Below are positions 25,550 to 34,026 of a stretch of DNA of 64,000 nucleotides, one piece after another. Source of the stretch: JARFQH01 sp963825595 (GTDB lineage Bacteria > Desulfobacterota > Desulfobacteria > Desulfobacterales > SG8-13); contig CAWGUE010000030.1 in assembly GCA_963825595.1 (NCBI GenBank), forward strand, positions 124,001 to 188,000. Reading direction: 5' to 3'. How positions within the stretch are numbered: the stretch's first letter is position 1; every line of letters starts with the position of its first letter. The notes under the pieces are model-generated. The model was not told the origin of the DNA, did not search any database, and worked only from the letters and a program-made list of their open reading frames with translations. The translations under genes and the position numbers were made by a program.

Positions 25550-25936
25550 ATGAAAAAAGAGATCGTCGTTCTTGATAGTGACTGGCGTCAAAGCCGTTGT
25601 CTCTGCGAATTTCTTGACAGCCAACATTATACAGCCGTTGAGATGAACAAGATTGTGGACCTCGAGCCGTATCTGAGTGCCAGCGACTGCCGAGCCGTTA
25701 TCCTGAATTTGGACAACATTCAGGTGACCAACCAGGCCTTGCGGGAACTGAAGCGCAAAAAGCCCGACGCCAGCATCATCGTCCTCTCGGAACGTCAGTT
25801 TCATCCCGAACTGGAGGAGGCCTTCAGAGATTACATATCCGTATGCCTGAAACAGCCGTTGGATTCGGATGAACTTGTTTATTGGCTGCGGAGCATCTTT
25901 GAAAACAACGACGTGCCAAAAGCTAACTCCTGCTGA
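25550..25936 (+). CDS. Degenerate receiver-domain protein
   Basis: 128 residues with the CheY-like alternation (IVVLDSDWRQ start, AVILNLDN strand 3, SIIVLSE strand 4, VCLKQPLD strand 5) but the residue at the phospho-acceptor position appears to be Asn (VILNLDN) and the Thr/Ser switch is SE. The conserved Lys-Pro-like end is LKQP. A pseudo-receiver of this kind would act by binding rather than by phosphorylation. The ATG at 25550 lies ten bases after GAGG; a GTG at 25544 is in frame. First gene behind the sigma-54 promoter, so likely an adaptor for the cytochrome operon. Confidence 0.7.
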   Translation: MKKEIVVLDSDWRQSRCLCEFLDSQHYTAVEMNKIVDLEPYLSASDCRAVILNLDNIQVTNQALRELKRKKPDASIIVLSERQFHPELEEAFRDYISVCLKQPLDSDELVYWLRSIFENNDVPKANSC

Positions 25937-26087
25937 TTCCATGGATACGACAGCGATCAACAATGCCGCCAAAATTGCTCTCAATGAAGCACTTTCAATA
26001 CAGGCTAATTAACATTTTTTACAATGGTTTTGGGGTTTCCAAACAAATCTATTTCTAATCATAGCCGCTGGGGAAACCAAGGAGATC

Positions 26088-27329
26088 ATGATGAAAAAGA
26101 ACGGATTGATAATAATTGCGATCGCATCTCTCGCTGTGCTGAGCCTGATGGCCTGCGGCCAGGAGCAGGCTGTGAATGTCGAAGATCTCATGTCTCAGCC
26201 GCAGACCTATGTGGGGTCGGACACGTGCAAGATGTGCCACTTGGAGCATTATGATTCATGGAAAATGACCCTGCACAGTCGAACACTCCAAGATGCCCAA
26301 TACAACCTCGATGCTGTTGTCGTCGACCTTGATCCGGACAAAATTCGGAAGAGCCTGACGGAGCTTGGCGGCCAACTGGAAGTGCCTATCGATCAGATTT
26401 TCATCCCCAAGCCGCAAGATCTCCGCTACACCATCGGCAGCCAGTGGAAACAGAGCTACATCGTCGAAAAGGACGGCCGCCTCTTTGTCGCGCCGGTTCA
26501 GTACAACATCGAGACCCACAGCTGGTCGACGTACCACGAAGCCGACTGGGATCAGCGCGACTGGGTTCTCAAGTGCGGCGGCTGCCACACCACCGGTGTG
26601 GACTTGGAAAAACGAACGTTCGTGGAACCCGTTGTCGGTTGCGAGTCCTGTCACGGCAAAGGTTCCTGGCACGCCGCCCTGCCCAAGACCGCCGTGTTCG
26701 AAAAACGACAAACCATCGTCAACCCGGCCAAGCTGACTTTGGGCGTGGCCGCGCAGATCTGCGGTTCGTGCCACAACCGGGGGGACTCCACCAAAGTCGA
26801 AGATGCCGCTTGGCCGGTAGGGTATGCACCCGGCAGGGCCCTTGAACCCTACTTCGCATCCAAAACCTATCCCGAAGGCGGCGACGTCATAAAGTACTAT
26901 GCGGAGGACTTCAGCCAGGGCCATCACCAGCAGTATGCTGACTGGATGCAGTCCCAACATGTGACCGAAGGAGTCACCTGTACCTCCTGTCATTACGTTC
27001 ATCAAATCGGCCTGCCGCCGACCCGGTCTCAGACGGTCGGCGCCGGCTCCCAGCAGTGTTTCGAATGCCATATTCAGCTGAATAAGACCTCGGCGCATGC
27101 GATTCACTCCTTTGCCAACTGCATCGGCTGCCACATGCCCAAAGTGGCCGAGAGCGCAGAGTCGGGCAAGATGCATAGCCATGTGTTCATGACCCTATTA
27201 CCGCTCGATACCATCAACAATCCGGCAGTTCCCAACTCATGCCAGGCATGTCACAAGCACAAGAACGATGACCTGAAAGAGCTGCAAGAAAAAGCATTTC
27301 CCGGATCTATGGATAAATTGGACTGGTAA
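26088..27329 (+). CDS. Octaheme c-type cytochrome lipoprotein (cytochrome c554-like)
   Basis: 413 residues with lipobox LMAC (Cys23) and eight CxxCH sites at 47, 163, 185, 225, 298, 324, 345 and 385. The first site, followed by HYDSW, and the CGGCHTTG and CESCHG sites resemble the cytochrome c554 family. Extra histidines (H63, H144, H150, H279, H280, H291, H338) could supply distal ligands. AAGGAGATC precedes the ATG-ATG start. It may be the periplasmic partner of the outer-membrane conduit (Geobacter OmaB is also octaheme) or a terminal reductase; sequence does not decide. A 150-base gap separates it from the pseudo-receiver gene. Confidence 0.88.
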   Translation: MMKKNGLIIIAIASLAVLSLMACGQEQAVNVEDLMSQPQTYVGSDTCKMCHLEHYDSWKMTLHSRTLQDAQYNLDAVVVDLDPDKIRKSLTELGGQLEVPIDQIFIPKPQDLRYTIGSQWKQSYIVEKDGRLFVAPVQYNIETHSWSTYHEADWDQRDWVLKCGGCHTTGVDLEKRTFVEPVVGCESCHGKGSWHAALPKTAVFEKRQTIVNPAKLTLGVAAQICGSCHNRGDSTKVEDAAWPVGYAPGRALEPYFASKTYPEGGDVIKYYAEDFSQGHHQQYADWMQSQHVTEGVTCTSCHYVHQIGLPPTRSQTVGAGSQQCFECHIQLNKTSAHAIHSFANCIGCHMPKVAESAESGKMHSHVFMTLLPLDTINNPAVPNSCQACHKHKNDDLKELQEKAFPGSMDKLDW

Positions 27330-27363
27330 TGCCGGGTCGGTGCTAATTTAAGGGAACTTGTGA

Positions 27364-28218
27364 ATGAACTTTAAAATGCTGACAGGTCGTTTCATTATCT
27401 GCATGAATATGGCTTTTATAACCGTATTATTGTCTCATGCGGTTAGTGCCCGTGCCCAAGAAGAAGTCGCTTCAACGCTGCGACACTATAAAGATCAAGA
27501 AGTCATCACGGGCTATTATGAACAATATGAGGTCATGGCCCGCCGTCAACGTCCTCGGATCGCCTCCCCCCCTGGCCTGAAGCGAACATTTCCTTATAGT
27601 CAAACGGCCGCCAGGGTAAGGATCCGGACACGCCTGGCCGATTCGCACCTCGGCATCAAATTTTATGACGTTTTGCGTTGTGAATACTGCCACGCGGAAC
27701 AAACCAAGGATATCCACAGCGTCAGGGCCATCATCACCTGCCGCCAGTGTCATGGGGGCGAGCCCATTGCCAGTATCGGACATGCCTATTCACTGCTGAA
27801 TCCGATTCGGCGACATGCATATGTCTGTGCAAAATGCCACGAAGGTGCGAACCCTTCCTTTGCTACCTACGTCGTTCATCAGCCCGAGGCAGGATCGTTA
27901 ACGGCCAAGAGGGAATTTCCCATCTTGTATTATACCTACTGGTTCATGCTGGTTCTTTTGGTCGGCACGTTGGCTTTCTTCTTACCACATACTTTTTTAG
28001 TCGGTTTCAGAGAGATAGTCTCCCGGCTGAAAGAGAAAAAAACTGATGAGCAAAACGCTATCGAACACAAACCCGCAGATGAAATCACCCACATTGACAC
28101 AGAAGATGTTGAAGATGATCAACGAGATATTGAAAGCAAAGCCGAAGATGACATCACCCCGGTTGACACAGAAGATGAGGAACGGGATGACGACAGAGAT
28201 GACAACCGTAAGGATTAG
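27364..28218 (+). CDS. Triheme cytochrome c part of a second c/b fusion (apparently split)
   Basis: 284 residues: signal peptide to about 31, haem sites CEYCH (106-110), CRQCH (126-130) and CAKCH (155-159), a helix at about 190-212, then a very acidic tail built of an imperfect repeat (DITPVDTEDEE-like units). It parallels residues 1-225 of the 23610 gene. The stop at 28216 lies where the paralogue runs straight into its b domain: removing one base near 28207-28213 (cgtaagg) gives DDNRRIRRF, aligning with DERRIIRF of the paralogue. So the true product is probably a 553-residue fusion ending at 29026. Confidence 0.8.
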   Translation: MNFKMLTGRFIICMNMAFITVLLSHAVSARAQEEVASTLRHYKDQEVITGYYEQYEVMARRQRPRIASPPGLKRTFPYSQTAARVRIRTRLADSHLGIKFYDVLRCEYCHAEQTKDIHSVRAIITCRQCHGGEPIASIGHAYSLLNPIRRHAYVCAKCHEGANPSFATYVVHQPEAGSLTAKREFPILYYTYWFMLVLLVGTLAFFLPHTFLVGFREIVSRLKEKKTDEQNAIEHKPADEITHIDTEDVEDDQRDIESKAEDDITPVDTEDEERDDDRDDNRKD

Positions 28219-29026
28219 ACGCTTTAATACCGTCGATCGCTTGTTTCACCTGTTCCTAATGCTGACGTTTCTCGTTCAGTCGGCCACCGGTTTCAGCCGC
28301 TTGTTTTTCACCACCTCCTGGGGAAAGTCTCTTGGTCAGGCTTTTGGCGGTTATGAGACATCTGTAAACATCCATAAGTCTGTCGGTGTTCTGATGATTG
28401 TCGGTTTTTTAATCCACACGGTTTACTTGATGAGCCGTGTGAACTGGAAAAATTTGCCGAAAAGTATTTTTGGACCGGACTCTCTGGTCCCCAACCTGGA
28501 TGATGCGCGAAATTTTATACAGGGGATACGGTGGTTCTTCGGTCTCGGTTCGAAGCCCACTTTCGACCGGTGGACGTACTGGGAAAAATTCGATTACTGG
28601 GCGGTTTACTGGGGGTTGCCGCTGCTGGCAGTCACCGGTCTCATGTTGATGTACCCGCTGGCGGCAGCCCGTTTATTGCCCGGCTGGACTCTGAATATTG
28701 CGCTCCTCCTCCACGGAGCTGAAGCCATTTTGGCGGCGTCTTACATATTTATCGTTCATTTTTTTATCGGCCACCTGCGGCCCACCAGCTTTCCCATGAA
28801 TGAAGCCATGTTTGCGGGAAGCGTCCCGCTGGAAGAAGCAATGGAGGAAAAACCCGCCTGGGTGGAGCGTTTGGAGCGAGAGGGCAAATTGGATCTCGTG
28901 AATTCCAAACCGCCGCGTCGCTGGTTCAGAGTCATTTACTATGTTTTTGGCTATACTGCCGTAATTTCAGGCATTTACATATTGATAAACGGCATCATTA
29001 ACGGCCGCACTGTCGGCTTCCATTAG
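28187..29026 (+). CDS. Membrane cytochrome b part of the second c/b fusion
   Basis: 279 residues from the ATG at 28187 (GAGG six bases upstream), overlapping the triheme gene by 32 bases. Four main helices and the histidines of the b-type domain are conserved with the 23610 paralogue (DRLFHL, VNIHKSVGV, FIVHFFIGHLR). The stretch FDRWTYWEKFDYWAVYWG is nearly identical between the two. Whether it is really a separate gene with a coupled start or the 3' half of a fused gene broken by one inserted base is open; the second is more likely. Role: quinone-side electron transfer in the inner membrane. Confidence 0.8.
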   Translation: MTTEMTTVRIRRFNTVDRLFHLFLMLTFLVQSATGFSRLFFTTSWGKSLGQAFGGYETSVNIHKSVGVLMIVGFLIHTVYLMSRVNWKNLPKSIFGPDSLVPNLDDARNFIQGIRWFFGLGSKPTFDRWTYWEKFDYWAVYWGLPLLAVTGLMLMYPLAAARLLPGWTLNIALLLHGAEAILAASYIFIVHFFIGHLRPTSFPMNEAMFAGSVPLEEAMEEKPAWVERLEREGKLDLVNSKPPRRWFRVIYYVFGYTAVISGIYILINGIINGRTVGFH

Positions 29027-29479
29027 GTGGAAACGTTTGTCTATTTTCCGCACAAAGGGCCGATTCGCGTGAAAACAACTACGTTGCGCCATAGGGTCGA
29101 TATCGACAAGGTAACTTTCTTGGACGTTATTTTAATTGTTTCCATTCTGCTGCTGTCGACCGGGATCATTCTGAATGCGAAACTTGGACTAAATTGGCAA
29201 TCAGCAAAAAATGCGAAAGCTTCAGTATATCACGACGGCAAATTGAACAACCGTATAGACCTGGCCGAAGATCAAGAAATCATCTTGCTGGATGGCAGGA
29301 TGGTTGTTGAAATCAGGGGAAAGAAAGTGCGGGTTAAAAAATCAGCGTGTCCCCGCCAGTTGTGCGTCAAAAACGGATGGATACAACACTCCGGAGAGGT
29401 CATCATATGTGTGCCGTACAAGACGGTGATTGAGATCAACTCTGCCAAGGCTCCGGTTGTCGATGCGGTCGTATTCTGA
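29027..29479 (+). CDS. NusG domain II-like membrane-anchored protein
   Basis: 150 residues with one membrane helix (about 33-53) and a periplasmic beta domain containing SACPRQLCVKNGWI and IICVPYKTVIEI, the signature of the NusG_II family found next to ApbE, FMN-binding and Gx-transporter genes. The first possible start is the GTG directly after the previous stop; a GTG at 29069 with AAAGGG upstream is at least as good. Function is not established; co-occurrence suggests a part in flavin-dependent electron transfer or cofactor delivery outside the inner membrane. Confidence 0.78.
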   Translation: METFVYFPHKGPIRVKTTTLRHRVDIDKVTFLDVILIVSILLLSTGIILNAKLGLNWQSAKNAKASVYHDGKLNNRIDLAEDQEIILLDGRMVVEIRGKKVRVKKSACPRQLCVKNGWIQHSGEVIICVPYKTVIEINSAKAPVVDAVVF

Positions 29480-29498
29480 GGTTGCGAGGGGAAAACAA

Positions 29499-30752
29499 GT
29501 GACAGAAAATCAAAATGACAAAAAGATTTATAAGATCGCTCTGCTGGTCGCCTTCGCCTGTGTGCTTCAAATCGCCGAGTCCTTAATTCCGCACCCCATC
29601 CCCGGACTGCGACTGGGGTTGGCGAATATGCTGACCCTGACGGCCATGGTTATTCTCGGCTTCGGCTATGCCCTGGAAGTGGCGGTCTTACGTACCGTTT
29701 TAAGTGCCTTCATCATGGGCACATTTATGTCCCCCACCTTCATCTTGAGCTTCGCAGGCGCCGTTGCCAGCACATTGATCATGGGGTTTTTCTACTGGCT
29801 ATCTGGCTTTAACCGGCGTTTTCGCCTGAGCATCATCGGAATCAGTATCATCGGCGCATTTTCCCACAATCTGGTGCAACTGTATCTGGCCTATCTGCTG
29901 CTGGTCAAACACGAGGGCATCTTCGTTTTCTTTCCATGGCTGAGCATTGGGGCCGTGGCCACCGGTTGGGTGGTCGGCGTGGTTGCCGGTGGCGTGTGCC
30001 GCAGGCTGGCTGACATTCCGGCGCTAGATATGCCTGAGAAAATACCGGCAGATGCCAGTGCTGCAATGAAAAGACATTACGTACCCGGCGACTCCTTACT
30101 GCATCGATTGCCGGCCGATCTAAAAATTGGCGCCATTTTTGTCCTGGCCTTATTGGTTCTTTTTTTCAGCAATTTTTGGTTTTACTCGGGTCTGTTTTTT
30201 ATCTTGACGGCCTTGGCAGCCGTTTCTCAAACGCCCTTGGCGCTACTCTGCTCAAAGGCACGAAGATACATGTCGTTGCTGGCGATCGCTTTCCTGTTTC
30301 CGGTAATGTTCAACTCGGGGACAGACGCCGTCGCAACCATTGCGTCCTTTAAAATTACCTCTGAAGGTTTACAAACGGGGACGCTTTTTGCCTCTCGAAT
30401 CCTTGTTTTGCTCTTCTCAAGCTGCCTGCTTATGCGCACCACATCTCCGGAGGAGATGACCCGCGGTTTGGCGCACGTGCTGTTACCCTTGCGATATGTG
30501 GGTATTTCCCAGCAAAGGGTTGCAGCGATACTCTCCCTGGCATGGAGGGCCATTCCCTACGTATGGGATACCACCCGAAATGCGATCCTTGCGGCCAATT
30601 TAAAAAAAGCCAAGAACCTGCGCAACTTGCTTCCGCTTTTAAGCAACCTGATCGCGCGGCTTTATTTAAACACCGAACCGGAGAACATCGTATGGGAAAA
30701 CGTACAATCCATAGGGAAGAAAGACCCGCTCAACCCTGCGCCAACGCGATAA
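29499..30752 (+). CDS. Gx-transporter (heptaprenyl-diphosphate-synthase component I-like) fused to EcfT/CbiQ
   Basis: 417 residues from a GTG with GAGGGG upstream. The N-terminal half (about 1-175; LIPHPIPGLRLGLANMLTL) is the Gx-transporter family, a small-ligand binding membrane domain like ECF S-components. The C-terminal half (about 200-410) is an EcfT/CbiQ transmembrane coupling domain with the coupling-helix motif region (AAILSLAWRAIPYVWD, AANLKKAK). So specificity and coupling subunits are one chain, but no ATPase gene is adjacent. In Listeria an ECF-type module delivers flavin for ApbE-type flavinylation; this protein may do the same here. Confidence 0.82.
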   Translation: MTENQNDKKIYKIALLVAFACVLQIAESLIPHPIPGLRLGLANMLTLTAMVILGFGYALEVAVLRTVLSAFIMGTFMSPTFILSFAGAVASTLIMGFFYWLSGFNRRFRLSIIGISIIGAFSHNLVQLYLAYLLLVKHEGIFVFFPWLSIGAVATGWVVGVVAGGVCRRLADIPALDMPEKIPADASAAMKRHYVPGDSLLHRLPADLKIGAIFVLALLVLFFSNFWFYSGLFFILTALAAVSQTPLALLCSKARRYMSLLAIAFLFPVMFNSGTDAVATIASFKITSEGLQTGTLFASRILVLLFSSCLLMRTTSPEEMTRGLAHVLLPLRYVGISQQRVAAILSLAWRAIPYVWDTTRNAILAANLKKAKNLRNLLPLLSNLIARLYLNTEPENIVWENVQSIGKKDPLNPAPTR

Positions 30753-30867
30753 CGAAGAAAGGGTCGGTAGATTCTCGACCGTTTATATATTTGAATAATG
30801 TGGGCCATTCCAAATCTTGGTGTAACAAGACTGGCAGAGGTCTGTATTGCAAGAAAGGGGGGCAAGC

Positions 30868-32145
30868 ATGAAAATTACCGTCATTTTGACAATTGTCTGT
30901 GCGTTTCTTTTATGGGGCGTTGAAACCACGACGGGAGATGAAATATCAGACCTTAAAAAACAGCTTGAAGTGCTGCAACAAAAACTGGAGGATCTGGAGA
31001 AAAAGCAAGCCGAACAGGCTCAGGAGGCTGAGAAGGTTTCAGAGTCTGTTGATAAACTCAAGAAACAGCCGTCTGCTCGCGAGGTCGTTACCGAACAACT
31101 CAGCAAACGGGTAACAGTCGGCGGCCACTTCAAATTTTTCCTGGCGGATCAGAGCATCGGCGAGGTCAGCACTGCCACGCTCGATAAAGACAAGCAACGC
31201 GACTCCTTTTCGGCGGGCGTCAGCAACTTGTGGCTTTATTTCAACAAACAGCTAAATGACTGGCTGTCGATATCTGTGGCGCCCGAAATAATTGTTGAAG
31301 CGGCTGCAACACCCGTGCTGGGGGCCAACATCACACGTTCTGGTTCAGCGAATGTAGATGTCGCGCTCGATTGGGGCTATCTGACCGCACGACTGCCGTG
31401 GCAGCTTGAACTAAAGGCCGGCGCCTTTTATCCGTATTTCAGCGAAGAGTATGCCTCCAAGATTTGGTGGGACGAGCAATACAACGGCAACCCGGGTCTG
31501 CTCACCCTCCAATCATGGAAATCCGCCGGCTTGGAACTTTACCGTAACTTTGATTTCGAGAACTTTTCACTCCCCGTTTATCTCTACTATCTCAATGGCG
31601 AGGACCGGGGCGTCATTCAAGATAAACGCTACACCGACAACAATTCCTCCAAAAACGGGCTCTTGCACGTTGCCCCGGAATTTTTCGCCTACGGCGCGCG
31701 CGTGAAACTATTGGGATCCTTCGGCTGGGGAAAATGGGACAGTGGAGGCGACAATCAATCGATCCAGTGGGCGACGGGCGCCGACATCAAATACGGCAGT
31801 TTCGGACTCAGCGGTGAATATATGTATCGGGGGCGGGATAAACTACCTCTCTTGGACGGTGGAACGGAAGACGGCGAAGACAAGGGCTGGTACGTAAAAG
31901 GCATATATACGTTCAACCCCCAGTGGCGGCTCGTGTTGAAGTACAGCGATGTGGATCTCTGGTCGCCGGGGACAGACATGTTATTGACCGATAATTATCG
32001 AACCATGTATGGCTCAATAAATTTCTTCATTACGGAAAGCTCTATCATTATACCGGAAATCAGTTACGTGAAAATGGACCGGTCCGGCAGTCCCGATAAA
32101 ACAGAATATTTTCGCTACACGCTTGGTTGGCGCACCACCTTCTAA
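30868..32145 (+). CDS. Outer-membrane beta-barrel porin with N-terminal coiled coil
   Basis: 425 residues. Signal peptide (about 1-25), coiled coil (about 27-70; heptads rich in LKKQLEVLQQKLEDLEKK), then alternating amphipathic strands ending in FRYTLGWRTTF, a terminal Phe that fits outer-membrane insertion by BAM. AAGGGG precedes the ATG. Being placed among multiheme cytochromes and before a decaheme lipoprotein suggests it is the sleeve of a porin-cytochrome conduit (OmbB/MtrB role), but it is not a clear MtrB relative and could be a general or anion porin. Confidence 0.82.
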   Translation: MKITVILTIVCAFLLWGVETTTGDEISDLKKQLEVLQQKLEDLEKKQAEQAQEAEKVSESVDKLKKQPSAREVVTEQLSKRVTVGGHFKFFLADQSIGEVSTATLDKDKQRDSFSAGVSNLWLYFNKQLNDWLSISVAPEIIVEAAATPVLGANITRSGSANVDVALDWGYLTARLPWQLELKAGAFYPYFSEEYASKIWWDEQYNGNPGLLTLQSWKSAGLELYRNFDFENFSLPVYLYYLNGEDRGVIQDKRYTDNNSSKNGLLHVAPEFFAYGARVKLLGSFGWGKWDSGGDNQSIQWATGADIKYGSFGLSGEYMYRGRDKLPLLDGGTEDGEDKGWYVKGIYTFNPQWRLVLKYSDVDLWSPGTDMLLTDNYRTMYGSINFFITESSIIIPEISYVKMDRSGSPDKTEYFRYTLGWRTTF

Positions 32146-32154
32146 GGTCGGAAA

Positions 32155-33291
32155 ATGAAGCAGAACCGTTATTACAGACAGGGTCAGTTAAACCCCTCCG
32201 GTGAGAATGTTCATGAGCCGGCCATGTTTTTTGAGAGAGGAGCCTTTCAAGTCGGAGGAGCAGCCGCAGGAATGAAGAAAAAACCCTTGATCAGGAAGCT
32301 GAAACTGCCGTTCATCATTCTAGGCGCCGTATTTCTGGTGTTGTTGGGGATCAGGTTTTACAATCAGTATCGCTTCAACCTGGAAAAACAGACGCGTTTC
32401 ATGATGGACACCTACGTGACCATCTATGCGGTTGGCCCTGCATCTATCACTGCCCCGGCAATTAATTCCGCCTTGGATCGCATGCAGGAGATCGACACAA
32501 AGTTTAACTCGCTGAACCCTGATAGCCCCATTTACGCCTTTAACCATCAGGGTGTGCCGATTTCCGACCCGGAGATCGTCGATGTGGTTCGCCTGGCATT
32601 GCAGATTGCCCGGGATTCTGACGGCACCTTCGATATTACGGTCGCGCCCCTTATCGAGCTGTGGGGGTTCTACGGAAAGTCTCCGCGCATTCCCGGAGAA
32701 GATGAAATTAAAGCTTGCCTGAGCAAGATCGGCTATCAATATCTTGTTTTAAACGGCGCGACACTTCAAAAAAGCAAATCGGATGTACAAATTGAACTGG
32801 GAGGAATCGCCAAAGGATATGCCGTCAGCCAGGCCGTAAAAGCCCTGAAGGCCGAGGGGGTAAATTCCGCCCTCATCGATGCCGGCGGAGATGTCTATGC
32901 CCTGGGCAAAAGAGGCCGCGAGCTGTGGAAGGTCGGCATCAGAAGCCCGCGCGGCGATAATTTATTGGGATATGTAGAGGTAGAAGACCTGGCGGTGATG
33001 GGCTCCGGTGACTATGAAAGGTTTTTTGTCAAAGATGGAAAGAGATATCACCATATATTCAACCCCAGGACAGGTTACCCGGTGGAAGGCGTGAGCGGCA
33101 CGACCCTCATCCACGCGGATCCCATGCTTGCGGATGCCTGGAACACGGCTGTTTTCGTTCTGGGGCCGGAGATGGGATTGAAACGGGTCGAGAAAATACC
33201 GGAAATGGAAACCATCATGGTGACGACTTCGGGGGAGATCATATATTCCACGGGATTGAAAAACGCGCTGCATGAGTTAAAGACCGAATAA
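32155..33291 (+). CDS. apbE: FAD:protein FMN transferase (ApbE)
   Basis: Attaches FMN from FAD to Thr/Ser of target proteins, outside the cytoplasm. One N-terminal helix (about 52-70) anchors it. Family blocks: DGTFDITVAPLIELWGF, ELGGIAKGYAV, LIDAGGDVYALG, MGSGDYERFF and HHIFNPRTGYPV (metal/FAD site). Two starts are possible: 32155 (AAGG upstream) or the ATG at 32272, which gives a normal ApbE N-terminus MKKKPLIRKL. The next gene encodes its probable substrate. Confidence 0.93.
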   Translation: MKQNRYYRQGQLNPSGENVHEPAMFFERGAFQVGGAAAGMKKKPLIRKLKLPFIILGAVFLVLLGIRFYNQYRFNLEKQTRFMMDTYVTIYAVGPASITAPAINSALDRMQEIDTKFNSLNPDSPIYAFNHQGVPISDPEIVDVVRLALQIARDSDGTFDITVAPLIELWGFYGKSPRIPGEDEIKACLSKIGYQYLVLNGATLQKSKSDVQIELGGIAKGYAVSQAVKALKAEGVNSALIDAGGDVYALGKRGRELWKVGIRSPRGDNLLGYVEVEDLAVMGSGDYERFFVKDGKRYHHIFNPRTGYPVEGVSGTTLIHADPMLADAWNTAVFVLGPEMGLKRVEKIPEMETIMVTTSGEIIYSTGLKNALHELKTE

Positions 33292-33312
33292 ATATCATCA
33301 AGGAGGAATTGC

Positions 33313-33909
33313 ATGTTTAATAAATTGAGCTTCAAGCTTCTGACTGTGCTCGGTATTTCACTGTTCGTCACGGCGGTTTGTTTTGCGTTTACGGTTCTTA
33401 CCAAGGAGGACGCGCTCAAAGAGGTTTTCTGGCCGGGGGCAGAGGTTGAAATAGAGACCAAGGAGCTGACAGGCAAAACACTGGAAAATATCAAAGAGAG
33501 ATTGGGCGGTAGTCTCGTTTATACTCAGGAAGGATCGGAATCGGCAAAAGTTGAAGACGAGACCACGATTAACTTTTACTTTGCAAAAAAAGACGGCCAA
33601 AGAAGAGGGTTGGCAATTATCGATACGGAACCGGGCAAATGGGGACCGGTGGAATTCATTATTGCCATGGATATTAACGGCGCTGTAAAAAAGGTCCGGG
33701 TGTTGTCCTATGAGGAAATAAGAGGCCGTCCGATTGCCCGAACTTCCTTTATGAATCAGTACCGGGACAAGAACGTTAATTCAACCTTAACGGTGGGTAA
33801 GGATATAGTCGGCATCAGCGGGGCGACCATTTCTTCGCGCTCTGCCACCTTCACGGTCAAAAAGGCCCTCGTAATCTATAATGAAGTTTACCAAAAAAAG
33901 GGATCGTGA
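33313..33909 (+). CDS. FMN-binding domain protein, ApbE flavinylation substrate
   Basis: 198 residues: N-terminal helix or uncleaved signal (about 8-27) and an FMN_bind domain like that of NqrC/RnfG. The flavinylation motif is ISGATISSRS near the C-terminus, where the Thr of SGAT carries covalent FMN. AAGGAGGAATTGC is a strong ribosome site. It is the likely flavin carrier between the inner-membrane quinone module and the outer-membrane cytochromes. No Rnf or Nqr operon is nearby. Confidence 0.9.
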   Translation: MFNKLSFKLLTVLGISLFVTAVCFAFTVLTKEDALKEVFWPGAEVEIETKELTGKTLENIKERLGGSLVYTQEGSESAKVEDETTINFYFAKKDGQRRGLAIIDTEPGKWGPVEFIIAMDINGAVKKVRVLSYEEIRGRPIARTSFMNQYRDKNVNSTLTVGKDIVGISGATISSRSATFTVKKALVIYNEVYQKKGS

Positions 33910-34026
33910 CCACTGAAGCTTCGACGGCTTCTCGTGATCCAATATGATCAGACACTCCGTCACCGGTTGGCATCCCGAATCAATTTATGGAGTTGAGATC
34001 TTAAAGACAATAAGAAGGAGGATATC

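Noticed and set aside
26256..27182. 308-codon minus-strand open frame
   Set aside because: Antisense to the octaheme cytochrome with eight haem motifs; Gly/Ala/Val-rich composition indicates a shadow.
33313..33909. FMN-binding protein as RnfG/NqrC of an Rnf or Nqr complex
   Set aside because: No other Rnf or Nqr subunit genes are present; the context is ApbE plus multiheme cytochromes.
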